This document shows, one piece after another, positions 16,174 through 25,366 of a stretch of 64,000 nucleotides of DNA (position 1 is the stretch's first letter; every line of letters begins with the position of its first letter). Position numbers and translations under genes: made by a program. The DNA is from Corallococcus coralloides DSM 2259 (GTDB lineage Bacteria > Myxococcota > Myxococcia > Myxococcales > Myxococcaceae): contig NC_017030.1 in the NCBI RefSeq assembly GCF_000255295.1, positions 4,216,001 through 4,280,000 of the forward strand, written 5' to 3'. The notes beneath the pieces are model-generated. The model was not told the origin of the DNA, ran no database searches, and saw only the letters and a list, made by a program, of their open reading frames with translations.

Positions 16174-17208
16174 TCAGGGCTGCGCCACGCCCGTCTCGTA
16201 CGCCTTGAGGACGGTCTGGGCACAGGCGCGTGACTTCTCGCCCTCCTCGGTGCCGAGCTGACGGCTGCGGGCCAGGACCATGTACCGGGTCCTGGCGGCG
16301 TTCACCCAGGGGTAGAAGCCGAAGGCCCCCGCCGACGAGTGGCCCGTCACGGTCCAGGTGCCGTTGACGCGCTCTCCTTCAATCCAATGCCCGAGCCCGT
16401 AGTACGCCTCGCCCGCGCCGGACCACGGCGTGTAGGCCACGTTGGGGCCTCCCGACCAGGCAGGGACGGAGTCGACGGTCAGCTTGGAGGACAGCGCATA
16501 CTGGTTGTTGATCAGCTTCATCAGGAAGACGCGGTACTGCGCCGCGCTGCCGGAGAAGCCTCCCGCCACGGCGACGTCGCTGTCGGACTCCGGGAAGGTG
16601 GTGTCCAGCAAGGGGTTGAGCCAGTCCATGACGCTCAGGAGGCCCGTGCCCCTGCGCGCGCCGATGTCATCCAGGGCCAGCTTCTGCATGTGCCCGCCGT
16701 TGTAGAAGAAGCGGCCGTTCTGGAGCAGGCGGTAGGAGACGTCCTTGAAGGAAGGCCCGTAGCACGCGGAGACGGTCGTCCCGGCGGCGTCACACAGCGT
16801 GGTGTTCTCGTCGATGTAGCCGCTGGTGAAGTTGAGCTGTTTCTTCTCCTCCGCGGTGAGGTTCGCGTACCCCTTGGACTGCACGTAGGCCCCCGCGTAC
16901 AGCCACTTGCTCGCGGACGCGATGGGCATCACCGTCGAGGCCGTGACGCCGCTGCCTTTCGTGAAGCCGTAGAGCGGCCCTGACCCGTTGCCAATCTCCC
17001 AGTAGAAGTTGCCGAGCGGCTTGCAGCCCGCCGCGTTGTGGGCGGTGTCCAGCGCGGCCTGCTCGTACACGGTGAGGGCCGCCTGGGACGTTCCCCAGGT
17101 CACGCTCTCGCCGGAGTCGAGCGTGTCCTCCGGGGCCCCACATCCGGCACTGCCCAGGGCCCACACCGCGCACGCCCAGATGAACTGCGTCGTTCCGCTT
17201 CGCTTCAT
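16174..17208 (-). CDS. Beta-lactamase-fold serine hydrolase lipoprotein
   Basis: 344 residues, starting at the Met with GGAGG 8 nt upstream. The N-terminus is a lipoprotein signal (MKRSGTTQFIWACAVWALGS then a Cys lipobox AGC). The SxxK motif of class C beta-lactamases and penicillin-recognising hydrolases is visible in IASASKWLYA near residue 110, with later conserved-looking TGHSSAGAFGFYPW. Several members of this fold are esterases or D-amino-acid peptidases rather than beta-lactamases. Probably anchored in the cell envelope and facing the periplasm or surface. Substrate unknown. Confidence 0.78.
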   Translation of the reverse strand: MKRSGTTQFIWACAVWALGSAGCGAPEDTLDSGESVTWGTSQAALTVYEQAALDTAHNAAGCKPLGNFYWEIGNGSGPLYGFTKGSGVTASTVMPIASASKWLYAGAYVQSKGYANLTAEEKKQLNFTSGYIDENTTLCDAAGTTVSACYGPSFKDVSYRLLQNGRFFYNGGHMQKLALDDIGARRGTGLLSVMDWLNPLLDTTFPESDSDVAVAGGFSGSAAQYRVFLMKLINNQYALSSKLTVDSVPAWSGGPNVAYTPWSGAGEAYYGLGHWIEGERVNGTWTVTGHSSAGAFGFYPWVNAARTRYMVLARSRQLGTEEGEKSRACAQTVLKAYETGVAQP

Positions 17209-17263
17209 GGGGAATTCCTCCAGGAAAGCCTCCATGAACCCGGACCGCGCGCGGAAGTTGCGG

Positions 17264-18568
17264 TCAGAACCTGAAGTTCCATTGGGCAAGGTGCGTCAGG
17301 TCGCTCGCGCCTCCCGTGGGGATGCGCTCCGGCACGGGCTGGCGGTGCGCGGGGGCGGGCAGGTCCACCGCGATGCGTTTGACCCCGGTGGTCTTGTCGA
17401 GACCGCCGCACCAGCTCTGCCAGCGCTCGCCGTTCAGACGGTCGCGGAAGCCGAGTCCCGCCACCTGCTCCGCCGTGGGCGGAGTGGGGGAGAGCAGGTC
17501 GAGGTACTCCATCCGGCCTCGCAGGACGCCCCGGCCGTCGGTGCGCACCTCATGGCAATAGGCGGCGCCCCACAGGTCCTCGCGGAAGCGGATGGCGTAC
17601 ACGCTGCCCGGCGTCGGCGGGCCGGAGATGGACCTGGGCCGGGGGCCGGCCGGGCTGGCCGTCTTGCGGCGCGCGGCGGGCGTTGCTGGCGGCGGGGTGG
17701 GCTCCACCTGCGGTCGCTGGAGATGGCCGAACAGCGTGGCCACCAGCGTCTCCTGGAGTCCCTCCTTCGCGGACCACCACGCCAGCGGCGCCGGCACCTC
17801 CACGCGCACCGAGGGACGGCGGTCGCGCTCGATGGCGGTCGTGAAGCGGGTCATCAGGCCTGGATGCTCGGGTGTCTGGAGGATGCCGATGAACGCGAGC
17901 ACCTCCAGCACGGTCCCGCAGCGCGAGGGGCGGTTGGCGCTCAGAAGCCCGGCCTTGTGGAGCGCGGTGCGTGCCTGGCTGTAGCGCGCCGTGGCGGGAA
18001 GGGCACGCAGCAGGTCGAGCACCTGGTGGAACACCCAGACATCCCGCGGCGTGGGCCTGGGCCAGGAGGCAGGCGGGCTGTCGATGGCGGCGCTCAGGGC
18101 GAGAGCGCCGTTGACGGGTTGGGCGTCACCCCAGCCCGCGCCCTCCAGGTGACGGAAGTACGCGGCCTGGGTGGCGTCGATGGCGCCTGCCTCGAAGAAG
18201 CAGACGCGGCAGCTGCCGCCGCGCATGGACTCCTCGGCGTGGACCGGCATGGCACGGCCCAGGACGGCGGCGGGCAGCACGGTCAGCCAGGAGAGATCGG
18301 CTGACACCATCGAGGCCACGAACGCATCGGCCGCGGCGCGCAGGTCGACCTTGGAGGCGGCCTGGCGAAGCTTGTCGATGGCTTCGTCATGTCCCCACCG
18401 GATGAAGACATTGGGCACCAGACCGGCGTCCCGCAGTTGCTGATGCTCCGCCTCCGTGAAGGTGGAGGGGATCCGGTGGCTGTAGCGGCCCTCCGCATCG
18501 AAGAAGCTGTTGCGCGAGTTGTAGACGCGGGCCAGCAGGGCCATGACGGCGGGATCGGGATGGATCAT
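17264..18568 (-). CDS. Hypothetical protein (434 aa)
   Basis: I do not recognise a family. It has no signal peptide. A CRVCF pair of cysteines lies near residue 119 and a Pro/Ala/Arg-rich linker near residues 290-320 (PPPATPAARRKTASPAG) separates two parts. The C-terminal part begins with SVYAIRFREDLWGAAYCHEV and could be a small beta domain. Codon use fits the rest of the chromosome, with strong GC bias at third positions, and no other frame is better. No clear Shine-Dalgarno precedes the chosen Met, so the exact start is uncertain. Confidence 0.7.
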   Translation of the reverse strand: MIHPDPAVMALLARVYNSRNSFFDAEGRYSHRIPSTFTEAEHQQLRDAGLVPNVFIRWGHDEAIDKLRQAASKVDLRAAADAFVASMVSADLSWLTVLPAAVLGRAMPVHAEESMRGGSCRVCFFEAGAIDATQAAYFRHLEGAGWGDAQPVNGALALSAAIDSPPASWPRPTPRDVWVFHQVLDLLRALPATARYSQARTALHKAGLLSANRPSRCGTVLEVLAFIGILQTPEHPGLMTRFTTAIERDRRPSVRVEVPAPLAWWSAKEGLQETLVATLFGHLQRPQVEPTPPPATPAARRKTASPAGPRPRSISGPPTPGSVYAIRFREDLWGAAYCHEVRTDGRGVLRGRMEYLDLLSPTPPTAEQVAGLGFRDRLNGERWQSWCGGLDKTTGVKRIAVDLPAPAHRQPVPERIPTGGASDLTHLAQWNFRF

Positions 18569-18614
18569 CTCAAGGGAGCGGTGCGGGAAGAGCCTTCCGT
18601 TCTATCGTAGCGAG

Positions 18615-19163
18615 ATGGACTCCTCCCCTGAACACCAGAGACACACCTTGTGGAAGCTGAACTACGCGAGCTTCTTCCTGGCGGCCCTGAAGACCATCGG
18701 TCCGGTGACCCTCGTGTGCTCGGTGGGCTTTGGACTGGCGCAAGGCTGGCCGGGGTTCAACGTCACGGCCTTCGTGACCGGGTTGTTCATGTTCGGCTTC
18801 CTCTTCGGCCTGTTCGGAATCCTCTTCCTGGTCTTCAAGGTGGATGCTCACGGTTCGACCTATTGCAAGGACCCGCTGATGCATCTGGAGCCGTCGGGGC
18901 ACGACCTCTCCGCGCGAGATGCAGCCGGAGCACTCCTGGGAAGGGTCTCCAGCGGCACCTTGCGCGTGGTGCACGTGAACGTGATGCAGGGGAAGCGGGG
19001 CCTGATGGGCGCGCTGCGCCTGGATCACGCGAAGGGCTCGGTCTGGCTCAGTCCCTACCAGTGGATCGGTGCCTGGCCGGGACTGCGGTCCGAGTCCTTC
19101 TACGAATCAATTCATTACGTCGAGGATCCCCTGTTCGACGCGCTGTCGCGACTCGCGGAGTAG
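18615..19163 (+). CDS. Hypothetical membrane protein
   Basis: 182 residues. Two adjacent hydrophobic segments near residues 22-44 and 50-75 (VTAFVTGLFMFGFLFGLFGI) suggest a helical hairpin in the inner membrane. They are followed by a soluble domain of about 100 residues ending in YVEDPLFDALSRL. I started it at the Met before DSSPEHQRH because the upstream in-frame extension overlaps the divergent gene and has no coding character. Function unknown. Confidence 0.65.
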   Translation: MDSSPEHQRHTLWKLNYASFFLAALKTIGPVTLVCSVGFGLAQGWPGFNVTAFVTGLFMFGFLFGLFGILFLVFKVDAHGSTYCKDPLMHLEPSGHDLSARDAAGALLGRVSSGTLRVVHVNVMQGKRGLMGALRLDHAKGSVWLSPYQWIGAWPGLRSESFYESIHYVEDPLFDALSRLAE

Positions 19164-19170
19164 CGGGGAG

Positions 19171-20952
19171 TCACGGCCAGAAGCGGACCAGGCCCGGCTC
19201 CGGAAACGTGTGTGCGAGCAGACAGCCATTCGGCTCGCGGATGAAGCCAGACACGGAGGTCAACCGGCTGTCCAGCGGGACGAGACCGTTGGTGCCAAAC
19301 CCCATGTCCACCACCCCCTGCTGGGTGAAGCGCACCACCGCCAGCCCTCGACCCCCTTCGATCTGTCCCACCGTGTAGGGCGTGCTCGCGTCATCGAAGA
19401 ACAGCTCGCCGGCCGAACCGACGGCGAGCAGGCGCGGCGGCATCGGGTAGGTCCCCGCGGTGGAGATGCGATAGCCGTTCTCGTCGTACCACTGCACGAT
19501 GAGGTCGAACTTGGGGGCGGCCGTGTTGAGCATCGAGACGAACCGTCCGCGCCCGTCCGCGACGACGTTCTGATGGAGGGAGCGACTGCTTTCCATGTTC
19601 CATGAAGCCACGCCGGTCGCTCCGTTCAGGCCGACGAACCCCAGCCCGTGCCAGCCCGAGTCGCTGCGGTCGAAGAGCGTGACGGCGATGACGATGCTGC
19701 CATCCTTCCGCTGGATGGCCTCGTTGAGCTGGTCGAAGCGCTGCTCACTCTCAGGGAGCGCGAACGTCATCCGCCCCTCCGTTCCGAACCCCGCGGCGGG
19801 CCTGCCATCCGCCTCCCACCGCTGCACCGCGTAGACGTCCGCTCCCCCCTGGGCCGCGTCGTAGTACGACAGGACCAGCGATACCCGGCCCGCGGCGTCC
19901 GCGAGGAGTTTGACCCTGGAGCGGGGACTGGCGTTGAACGACGCCGAAGCGACGCCCTCGTCCCCGAAGCTCGTATCGAGCATGCCCGAGGCGAGAAAGC
20001 GCGAGACGAGGAGGGTGCAGGGGGGCGCGTTCTGGGAGTCGTGGCAGTCGGCGGCGGTGCCCGCCACGAGGCTCCCTCCCGTGGGCAGGGCCTTGATCGC
20101 GAGCAACCGCGCCACCGCCGGACGCGGGTGCGTCACCGTCCCGAGCATCCCGAACGTCAGGTCCGGGACACCGTCCGAGAGGTGGCGCTCGAGCACGAAG
20201 CCATCACCCCCCGGGAAGGAGCCGGAGGCGATGGCATGTGCCGTGAGCACCTTGCCGTCCGGGAGCACGTCGACGAACCGCGACGTATCCGTCCAGCCCA
20301 GGGGCACGACGGGGAAGGTGGGGTCGAGCGCGAAGGAGGGGCCCGCGACCCGCACTCGCAACGGACGCGAGATGGACCGGCCCTCCGCCGTGGCCACCAG
20401 CGTGGCGTCGAGGAGGGTCCCCGGCCCGACGCGCCCGGACACACTCACGACCAGCGCCGCCGCGTTCGTGTCCGCGGACACCGACCGGTCGGCCACGAAG
20501 ACCTCGGAGGGCAGGCCGCGGACGGAGAGGGTGACGGGGCCGGTGAAGCCCTCGTGCCGCTCGACGCCCACACGCAGGACCGCGAAATCGTCGCTGCGCA
20601 CGAGCAGCTCGGACGGGGCGCTCAGGTCCACAGGCAGGAGCAGGGGCACGTCCGGGCCGGCATCCGGTGCGCCGCCATCGGTATTGCCGCCATCCGTGGC
20701 GCCGCCATCCGCGGGGCCCGCGTCGGGTGGCACGAAGATGGTCCCTGCATCGCAGGTGGCGCCGGCACAGGAGGCGTCGGGAGTCGAGGTGGACGCATCC
20801 TGACCGCCCGCATCAGCCAGGGGGCCGACGGGGCCGGGCTTGACGGGATCTTCGTCGCCGCAGGCGGTGGCGAGCGGGAGGAGGAGGGCGAGCGCCACGA
20901 AGAGGGCGCGCCCGGACTGCGGAGGACGGGAGGGCTGGGACCGGTGGGTCAT
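19171..20952 (-). CDS. Lipoprotein with delta-60-type beta-propeller repeats
   Basis: 593 residues. The signal peptide ends in a lipobox (PLATAC) and is followed by a low-complexity Asp/Ala/Gly linker (ADGGATDGGNTDGGAPDAG), a style typical of myxobacterial surface lipoproteins. An Ig-like segment comes next. The rest carries repeats of the kind DTSFGDEG, DMGFGTNG and AAGFGTEG, the hallmark of delta-60 repeats, which probably fold as a beta-propeller. It should sit on the outer membrane. No enzymatic motif is visible. Confidence 0.8.
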   Translation of the reverse strand: MTHRSQPSRPPQSGRALFVALALLLPLATACGDEDPVKPGPVGPLADAGGQDASTSTPDASCAGATCDAGTIFVPPDAGPADGGATDGGNTDGGAPDAGPDVPLLLPVDLSAPSELLVRSDDFAVLRVGVERHEGFTGPVTLSVRGLPSEVFVADRSVSADTNAAALVVSVSGRVGPGTLLDATLVATAEGRSISRPLRVRVAGPSFALDPTFPVVPLGWTDTSRFVDVLPDGKVLTAHAIASGSFPGGDGFVLERHLSDGVPDLTFGMLGTVTHPRPAVARLLAIKALPTGGSLVAGTAADCHDSQNAPPCTLLVSRFLASGMLDTSFGDEGVASASFNASPRSRVKLLADAAGRVSLVLSYYDAAQGGADVYAVQRWEADGRPAAGFGTEGRMTFALPESEQRFDQLNEAIQRKDGSIVIAVTLFDRSDSGWHGLGFVGLNGATGVASWNMESSRSLHQNVVADGRGRFVSMLNTAAPKFDLIVQWYDENGYRISTAGTYPMPPRLLAVGSAGELFFDDASTPYTVGQIEGGRGLAVVRFTQQGVVDMGFGTNGLVPLDSRLTSVSGFIREPNGCLLAHTFPEPGLVRFWP

Positions 20953-21033
20953 GGACGTGAGCAGGGGTTGGGGTGCCTGCCTATACGTCAAGCCCACCGG
21001 TCCTTGGCTGGAGGCCCGGTCGATTCCGCCCGC

Positions 21034-24000
21034 CTACGGCTTCGGTGCGATGGAGACCTTCACGCCCTCGCTCCACACCTTGTGCTCGTCCGCGTAGTAC
21101 AGGTACGCGCGGCTGGAGGGGCCCGTGTAGGTGCCGGGCACCGCGGCCACCAGGGACAGCGGCACGTCGATGCGCTTGTGGGGCTCCATCCCACGCCAGT
21201 ACAGGACGACGTCGCGCCCGAGCACCTCGTACGCATCCACCACCTGCCGCTTCACCAGCTCCTTGAGCTGGTCGTGCCGCACTTCCAGTCCGCCCGGCAC
21301 GCCGAAGATGGCCACCGCCGTGGGAAGCCGCTGGCCCGTGCGGTTGGCCACCCTCACCCGCGCCTCCGTGGGCTCACCCTCGGTGAGTGCCGTCTTCGCC
21401 AGCGCCACCTCCAGCGTCACCGCCGTGTCCTTGGAGCTGTCCGGCGTCAGCATGTTGTAGGTGACCTCCACCGAATACGGCAGCTCCGCGCCCCCCTCCA
21501 TCCGCAGCTCCACGCGGCGCTCGCCCGTGCCGAGCAGCGCGCTCACGTCGGGCAGCTTGAGGGCCTCCTGGGACGAGCCGTCGAAGCGCACCGGTTCACC
21601 CACCGGGCGGCCATCCACGTAGACGCGCACGAGCCCCGGGGTGAGCTTGGACGCACGCGCCTTGTCGTAGGCGATGATGGCGCGCAGCGCGAGCACCGTG
21701 CTCTGCGTCGCGCCGTAGCGACCTCCGTCGCTGGATTCGGCGACGAACTTCATCGCGCGCTCCACGTTGCCCACGTAGGCGGGGTCGCGCATCCACGCCA
21801 GCGCCGCCAGCGCGGTGGTCTCGATGTTCAGCGTCTCTCCGGAGCTGCCCACGATGGACTGGGTCGCGCCGCCCACCACGCCGTCCTGCCCCTGCGCGGA
21901 GGCAAGCCGGCCCATCAGCTTCCGGGCTTCGGCGGTGTCTCCGGCGAGCGCCAGCGCGTTGGCCGCCAGGGCCACCACGTAGCTGTTGGGGCTCTTCGCC
22001 GCCGCGGCCTTCACCGAGGCCACCTCACGCGACAGCTCCTTCGCCTGCGAGGCCGGCTGGCCCGCGCTCTCCAGCAGCGTCCAGAGGATGTACGCGTTCG
22101 ACGTGTCCGCGTCCTCCACCCACACGTGCAGCGCGCGGCGCTTGCGGTTGAAGCCGCCCTGGCCGTCCCGCTGCTGGAGCAGCCACTCGCGCGTGCGCTC
22201 CAGCATCGCGGCGTCCACGTCGCGCACCTGGCGCATGTCCGTGAAGTGCAGCAGGCCGAACGCGGTCAGCGCCTCATGGCCCGGGCTCTGCCCGAACCAC
22301 TCGTAGCCCTTCTCGGACGTCTCGTAGCCCACCAGCCGCTGGTAGCCGCGCTCCAGCTTCTCTCGCGCGCTCGCCACCAGCTCCGGGTTCACGCCGGTGT
22401 GCGTCTGGAAGTACTGCTGCGCCATCGTCATGGGGTAGGTCGTGGAGCTGGTCTGCTCGAAGCAGCCGGAGGGCTCCTGGATGAGGCGGGCCAGCGACTC
22501 CGTCATGTTGGCCAGCGGGCCGGGGTACACGGCGATGGACGTGCGCACGCTGCCGGGCACCAGGCTCTGGGGCAGCATCACCCGGTGCTCCGCCGGTGCC
22601 TTCGAGGACAGCAGCCCGCCAAAGGACACGCGGCCCGGGAAGCCCCGGGGCTTGATGGACAGCGTGCGGGTGACGACGTCCGTGTACTCGCCCGCGCTCG
22701 CCGTGAGCTTCACGTCCACCGGCCGCGCCTTCTGGCCAATCTCCAGCGAGAAGAGCTGCCGGCCCCGCGCCTGCGACGCCAGCTCCAGCGTGGAGCCGCC
22801 GGAGACCTTCACGTCCCCCTTCAGCTCCACCTTCACGCCCGCGCCAGACAGCCGCGCCTCCGTCCCGTTCACCAGCGCCACCGGCAGTCGCACCACGTCT
22901 CCGGACGTCACCTCGAGCGGCAGCTTGGGCTCCGCGTAGAACGGCTGCACGGACTCCAGCTCCGCCACCGCTGAACCGAGCGCACCGTCACCGCCCACCG
23001 CTCCCGCGAACGCCTTGAACGTCGTCACCGAGTCGCTCATCGCGAAGGACACCCGCGCCTCACCGGTGCGGGCATCCGTGCGCACCCCGGCGTTCCAGTA
23101 GAGCGTCTCCGCGAAGTCGACCCGGTCTCCCGCCTTGCGGTTGGGCCGCGCGGTGTGCGCGAACTCGCGGAGGTAGATCATCTGCCCCTGGATGACCTGC
23201 TTGTCGGCGAAGCGCATGTCCCTCTTCGCGCGAAGGGCCCTCCGCTCCATCGGCGCCTCTTCCTCCTTCGCCACCTGGAGCACGGGGGCCGGTGCCTCCA
23301 CTTCCGGGGCGGCCTCCGCCGGGGGCAGGGGAGGCGGAGCCGCCGCGGCGACGGGGGCCATCTGGGGGACGGCCGCGCCCTCGGCCAGGCCGGCGAAGGC
23401 GTCATCCTCGTCCATGACGTTCCGGTCCATCAGGGGCCGTTCCGGTCGCTGCAAACCCGCCACGGCAGCGCCGCGTCCGGCCTTGCTGATGGACGACGGC
23501 CGGGGCTTGCGGACGGGCTCCTGCGGCCAGCGCACCGCGAGCACGCGCATCGCCGCGTCACCATGCCGGGCGAGGAAGTCCTTCGTGTCGGTCAGCGCGA
23601 AGCGCCGCCAGCCCTGCGTCCCCAGCAGCAGGTCCACCGCCAGCTTCGACTTCGGATTCTTCGCGTCGAGGTAGAGCTGCGCGTCGGCCAGCTCCTTCAC
23701 CTCCGGCTCCAGCAGCACCATGACCGGGAGCTGCGGCGCCTGGTCGCGCTTCTCCTGGAGCTCCAGCACCGCGTCATCCGTCACGGTGAGCATCACCAGC
23801 GCGGAGACCGGCTGGCCGCCGCGCGTCGTCCGGGCCGTGAGCCGTACCGGACCACCGGGCACGTAGCGCGTGCGGTCCGCCTTCAACTCCACGGACAGCT
23901 CCTTCGAGGGCTGGCGGAACACCAGCCGCTCCGCGACGGGCCGCCCGTCGTGGTCCCACACCGTGGCGACGAGCACGCCGTCCGCCTCGCCCGGATCCAG

Positions 24001-25185
24001 CGTCACCGGCCCGCCCTTCACGTCGCCCAGCACCGCGGAAGCGACACGCACCTCGCGCTGGCTCAGCGTCACCGTCGCGCGGCCGACGCTGTTCAAACCC
24101 ACGACGAGCTGCACCAGCTTGCCCGCGGGCACCACGTCCTCGCGCACGCGGATGACGGCGCCCCTCGGCTTCACCTCCGGCAGCGGGAAGCGCTTCCGGA
24201 TGCCTGACGGCGAGTCGATGCGCAGCGCGTACCGCACACCCGCCTGCGGGGTCAGCTCGAAGCGGCCGCGGCCCTCGTGCTCCGAGCGCACCTGGGCGAC
24301 CACCTTGCCGCTGTCCACCTCCACCACCTGGCCCACCAGGTCCGCCGGCTTGCGCGCGGGCGTGCGCGCCTCGAAGTAGACGCGCGAGGCGAGCCCCGCC
24401 ACCAGGTCGCCGCCCTCCGGGTACAGGGCCAGGTCCAGCGTCTGGAGGAGGATGGGGATCGTCTTCGCCGCGGACTCCACCACGCCGCCGTCCTCGATGG
24501 TGAAGGCCAGCGTGCCCTCGCCGCGCTCCATCGCCGAGGGCAGCGGGAAGCGCACCGTGCAGCGCCCCTTCGCGTCCACCGTGCAAGGCACCTGCGCCAC
24601 GGTGGCGCCATCCACGAGCGCATTGGCCGTCACCTTCGCGCCCTCCGGCACGCCGCCCTCCGCGCGCTTCACGTCCAGCGTGGCGGTGACGGTGTCGCCC
24701 GGGCCGTAGCCATCCCGGAGGAACTCAATCTGGGACTTGAGCCGGGGGGCCCGGTAGGCGCGCACGTCGAACTTCCGCTCCGCGGGGGCCGCGCCCGTCC
24801 ACGGGTAGGTGACGCGCAGGGTGTACTCGCCGCCGGGCTGGCCCGCGGGGATGGGCCAGGCGTAGCCCCAGACGGAGTCAGCCGTGGCCGCCGTGCTGGT
24901 GGTGACGACGTCTCCCTTGGGCCCGCGCACCTCCACCTGAGCCTGGAGCGAGCCCTCGTTGGGCTTGCGGCTCAAGGCCTCCAGCACCAGGCCCCGCACC
25001 AGCACCTGCTCCCCGGGCCGGTAGAGCGGCTTGTCGGTGGTGACATGGGTCAGGTAGCGGTTCTCGCCGCCCAGGGAGCGTGTGGTGGCCCGGGCCGCGA
25101 GGACCTGGGGCGACAACATCACGAAGACGGCGGCGAACCCCAGCGGCAGGAGCGCGCGCAGGGCAAACGGGAAGAGGTGGGCCAT
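21034..25185 (-). CDS. Alpha-2-macroglobulin family protein with thioester motif
   Basis: 1383 residues. I chose the Met at nt 25185: it has GAAGGT 4 nt upstream and begins a signal peptide (MAHLFPFALRALLPLGFAAV); the longer open frame runs on into the IS element. The N-terminal MG2-like domain shows TTDKPLYRPGEQV. A Pro/Ala/Glu-rich linker with methionines lies near nt 23270-23420. A bait-region-like zone precedes the thioester motif PSGCFEQTSS (nt 22450-22480), and a terpenoid-cyclase-like alpha/alpha barrel follows (repeated aromatic/Leu helices). Bacterial A2Ms trap external proteases. Probably periplasmic: the signal ends in LAARA with no lipobox Cys. Confidence 0.9.
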   Translation of the reverse strand: MAHLFPFALRALLPLGFAAVFVMLSPQVLAARATTRSLGGENRYLTHVTTDKPLYRPGEQVLVRGLVLEALSRKPNEGSLQAQVEVRGPKGDVVTTSTAATADSVWGYAWPIPAGQPGGEYTLRVTYPWTGAAPAERKFDVRAYRAPRLKSQIEFLRDGYGPGDTVTATLDVKRAEGGVPEGAKVTANALVDGATVAQVPCTVDAKGRCTVRFPLPSAMERGEGTLAFTIEDGGVVESAAKTIPILLQTLDLALYPEGGDLVAGLASRVYFEARTPARKPADLVGQVVEVDSGKVVAQVRSEHEGRGRFELTPQAGVRYALRIDSPSGIRKRFPLPEVKPRGAVIRVREDVVPAGKLVQLVVGLNSVGRATVTLSQREVRVASAVLGDVKGGPVTLDPGEADGVLVATVWDHDGRPVAERLVFRQPSKELSVELKADRTRYVPGGPVRLTARTTRGGQPVSALVMLTVTDDAVLELQEKRDQAPQLPVMVLLEPEVKELADAQLYLDAKNPKSKLAVDLLLGTQGWRRFALTDTKDFLARHGDAAMRVLAVRWPQEPVRKPRPSSISKAGRGAAVAGLQRPERPLMDRNVMDEDDAFAGLAEGAAVPQMAPVAAAAPPPLPPAEAAPEVEAPAPVLQVAKEEEAPMERRALRAKRDMRFADKQVIQGQMIYLREFAHTARPNRKAGDRVDFAETLYWNAGVRTDARTGEARVSFAMSDSVTTFKAFAGAVGGDGALGSAVAELESVQPFYAEPKLPLEVTSGDVVRLPVALVNGTEARLSGAGVKVELKGDVKVSGGSTLELASQARGRQLFSLEIGQKARPVDVKLTASAGEYTDVVTRTLSIKPRGFPGRVSFGGLLSSKAPAEHRVMLPQSLVPGSVRTSIAVYPGPLANMTESLARLIQEPSGCFEQTSSTTYPMTMAQQYFQTHTGVNPELVASAREKLERGYQRLVGYETSEKGYEWFGQSPGHEALTAFGLLHFTDMRQVRDVDAAMLERTREWLLQQRDGQGGFNRKRRALHVWVEDADTSNAYILWTLLESAGQPASQAKELSREVASVKAAAAKSPNSYVVALAANALALAGDTAEARKLMGRLASAQGQDGVVGGATQSIVGSSGETLNIETTALAALAWMRDPAYVGNVERAMKFVAESSDGGRYGATQSTVLALRAIIAYDKARASKLTPGLVRVYVDGRPVGEPVRFDGSSQEALKLPDVSALLGTGERRVELRMEGGAELPYSVEVTYNMLTPDSSKDTAVTLEVALAKTALTEGEPTEARVRVANRTGQRLPTAVAIFGVPGGLEVRHDQLKELVKRQVVDAYEVLGRDVVLYWRGMEPHKRIDVPLSLVAAVPGTYTGPSSRAYLYYADEHKVWSEGVKVSIAPKP

Positions 25186-25366
25186 GGCGACCTTCAACGG
25201 ACGGCCCCGCCAGAAGTTCTGACCCTCTCCTGGAGGTCCTGCCGGTTCCGCGGCGCTCCGAGGGGAGTGCCACGGAGGATCCGATCCTTCAGCGGCGTGG
25301 GCAGCGCGACGATGTCTCCACGTTCGGCCACGGTGGCGACATCCGCCCCTCTCACTTTGCGCGCAC

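Noticed and set aside
19648-22974. A very long plus-strand open frame of about 1100 codons
   Set aside because: It is antisense to the delta-60 lipoprotein and A2M genes, both with clear motifs and signal peptides; the His/Arg/Gln-rich text is the usual shadow in GC-rich DNA.
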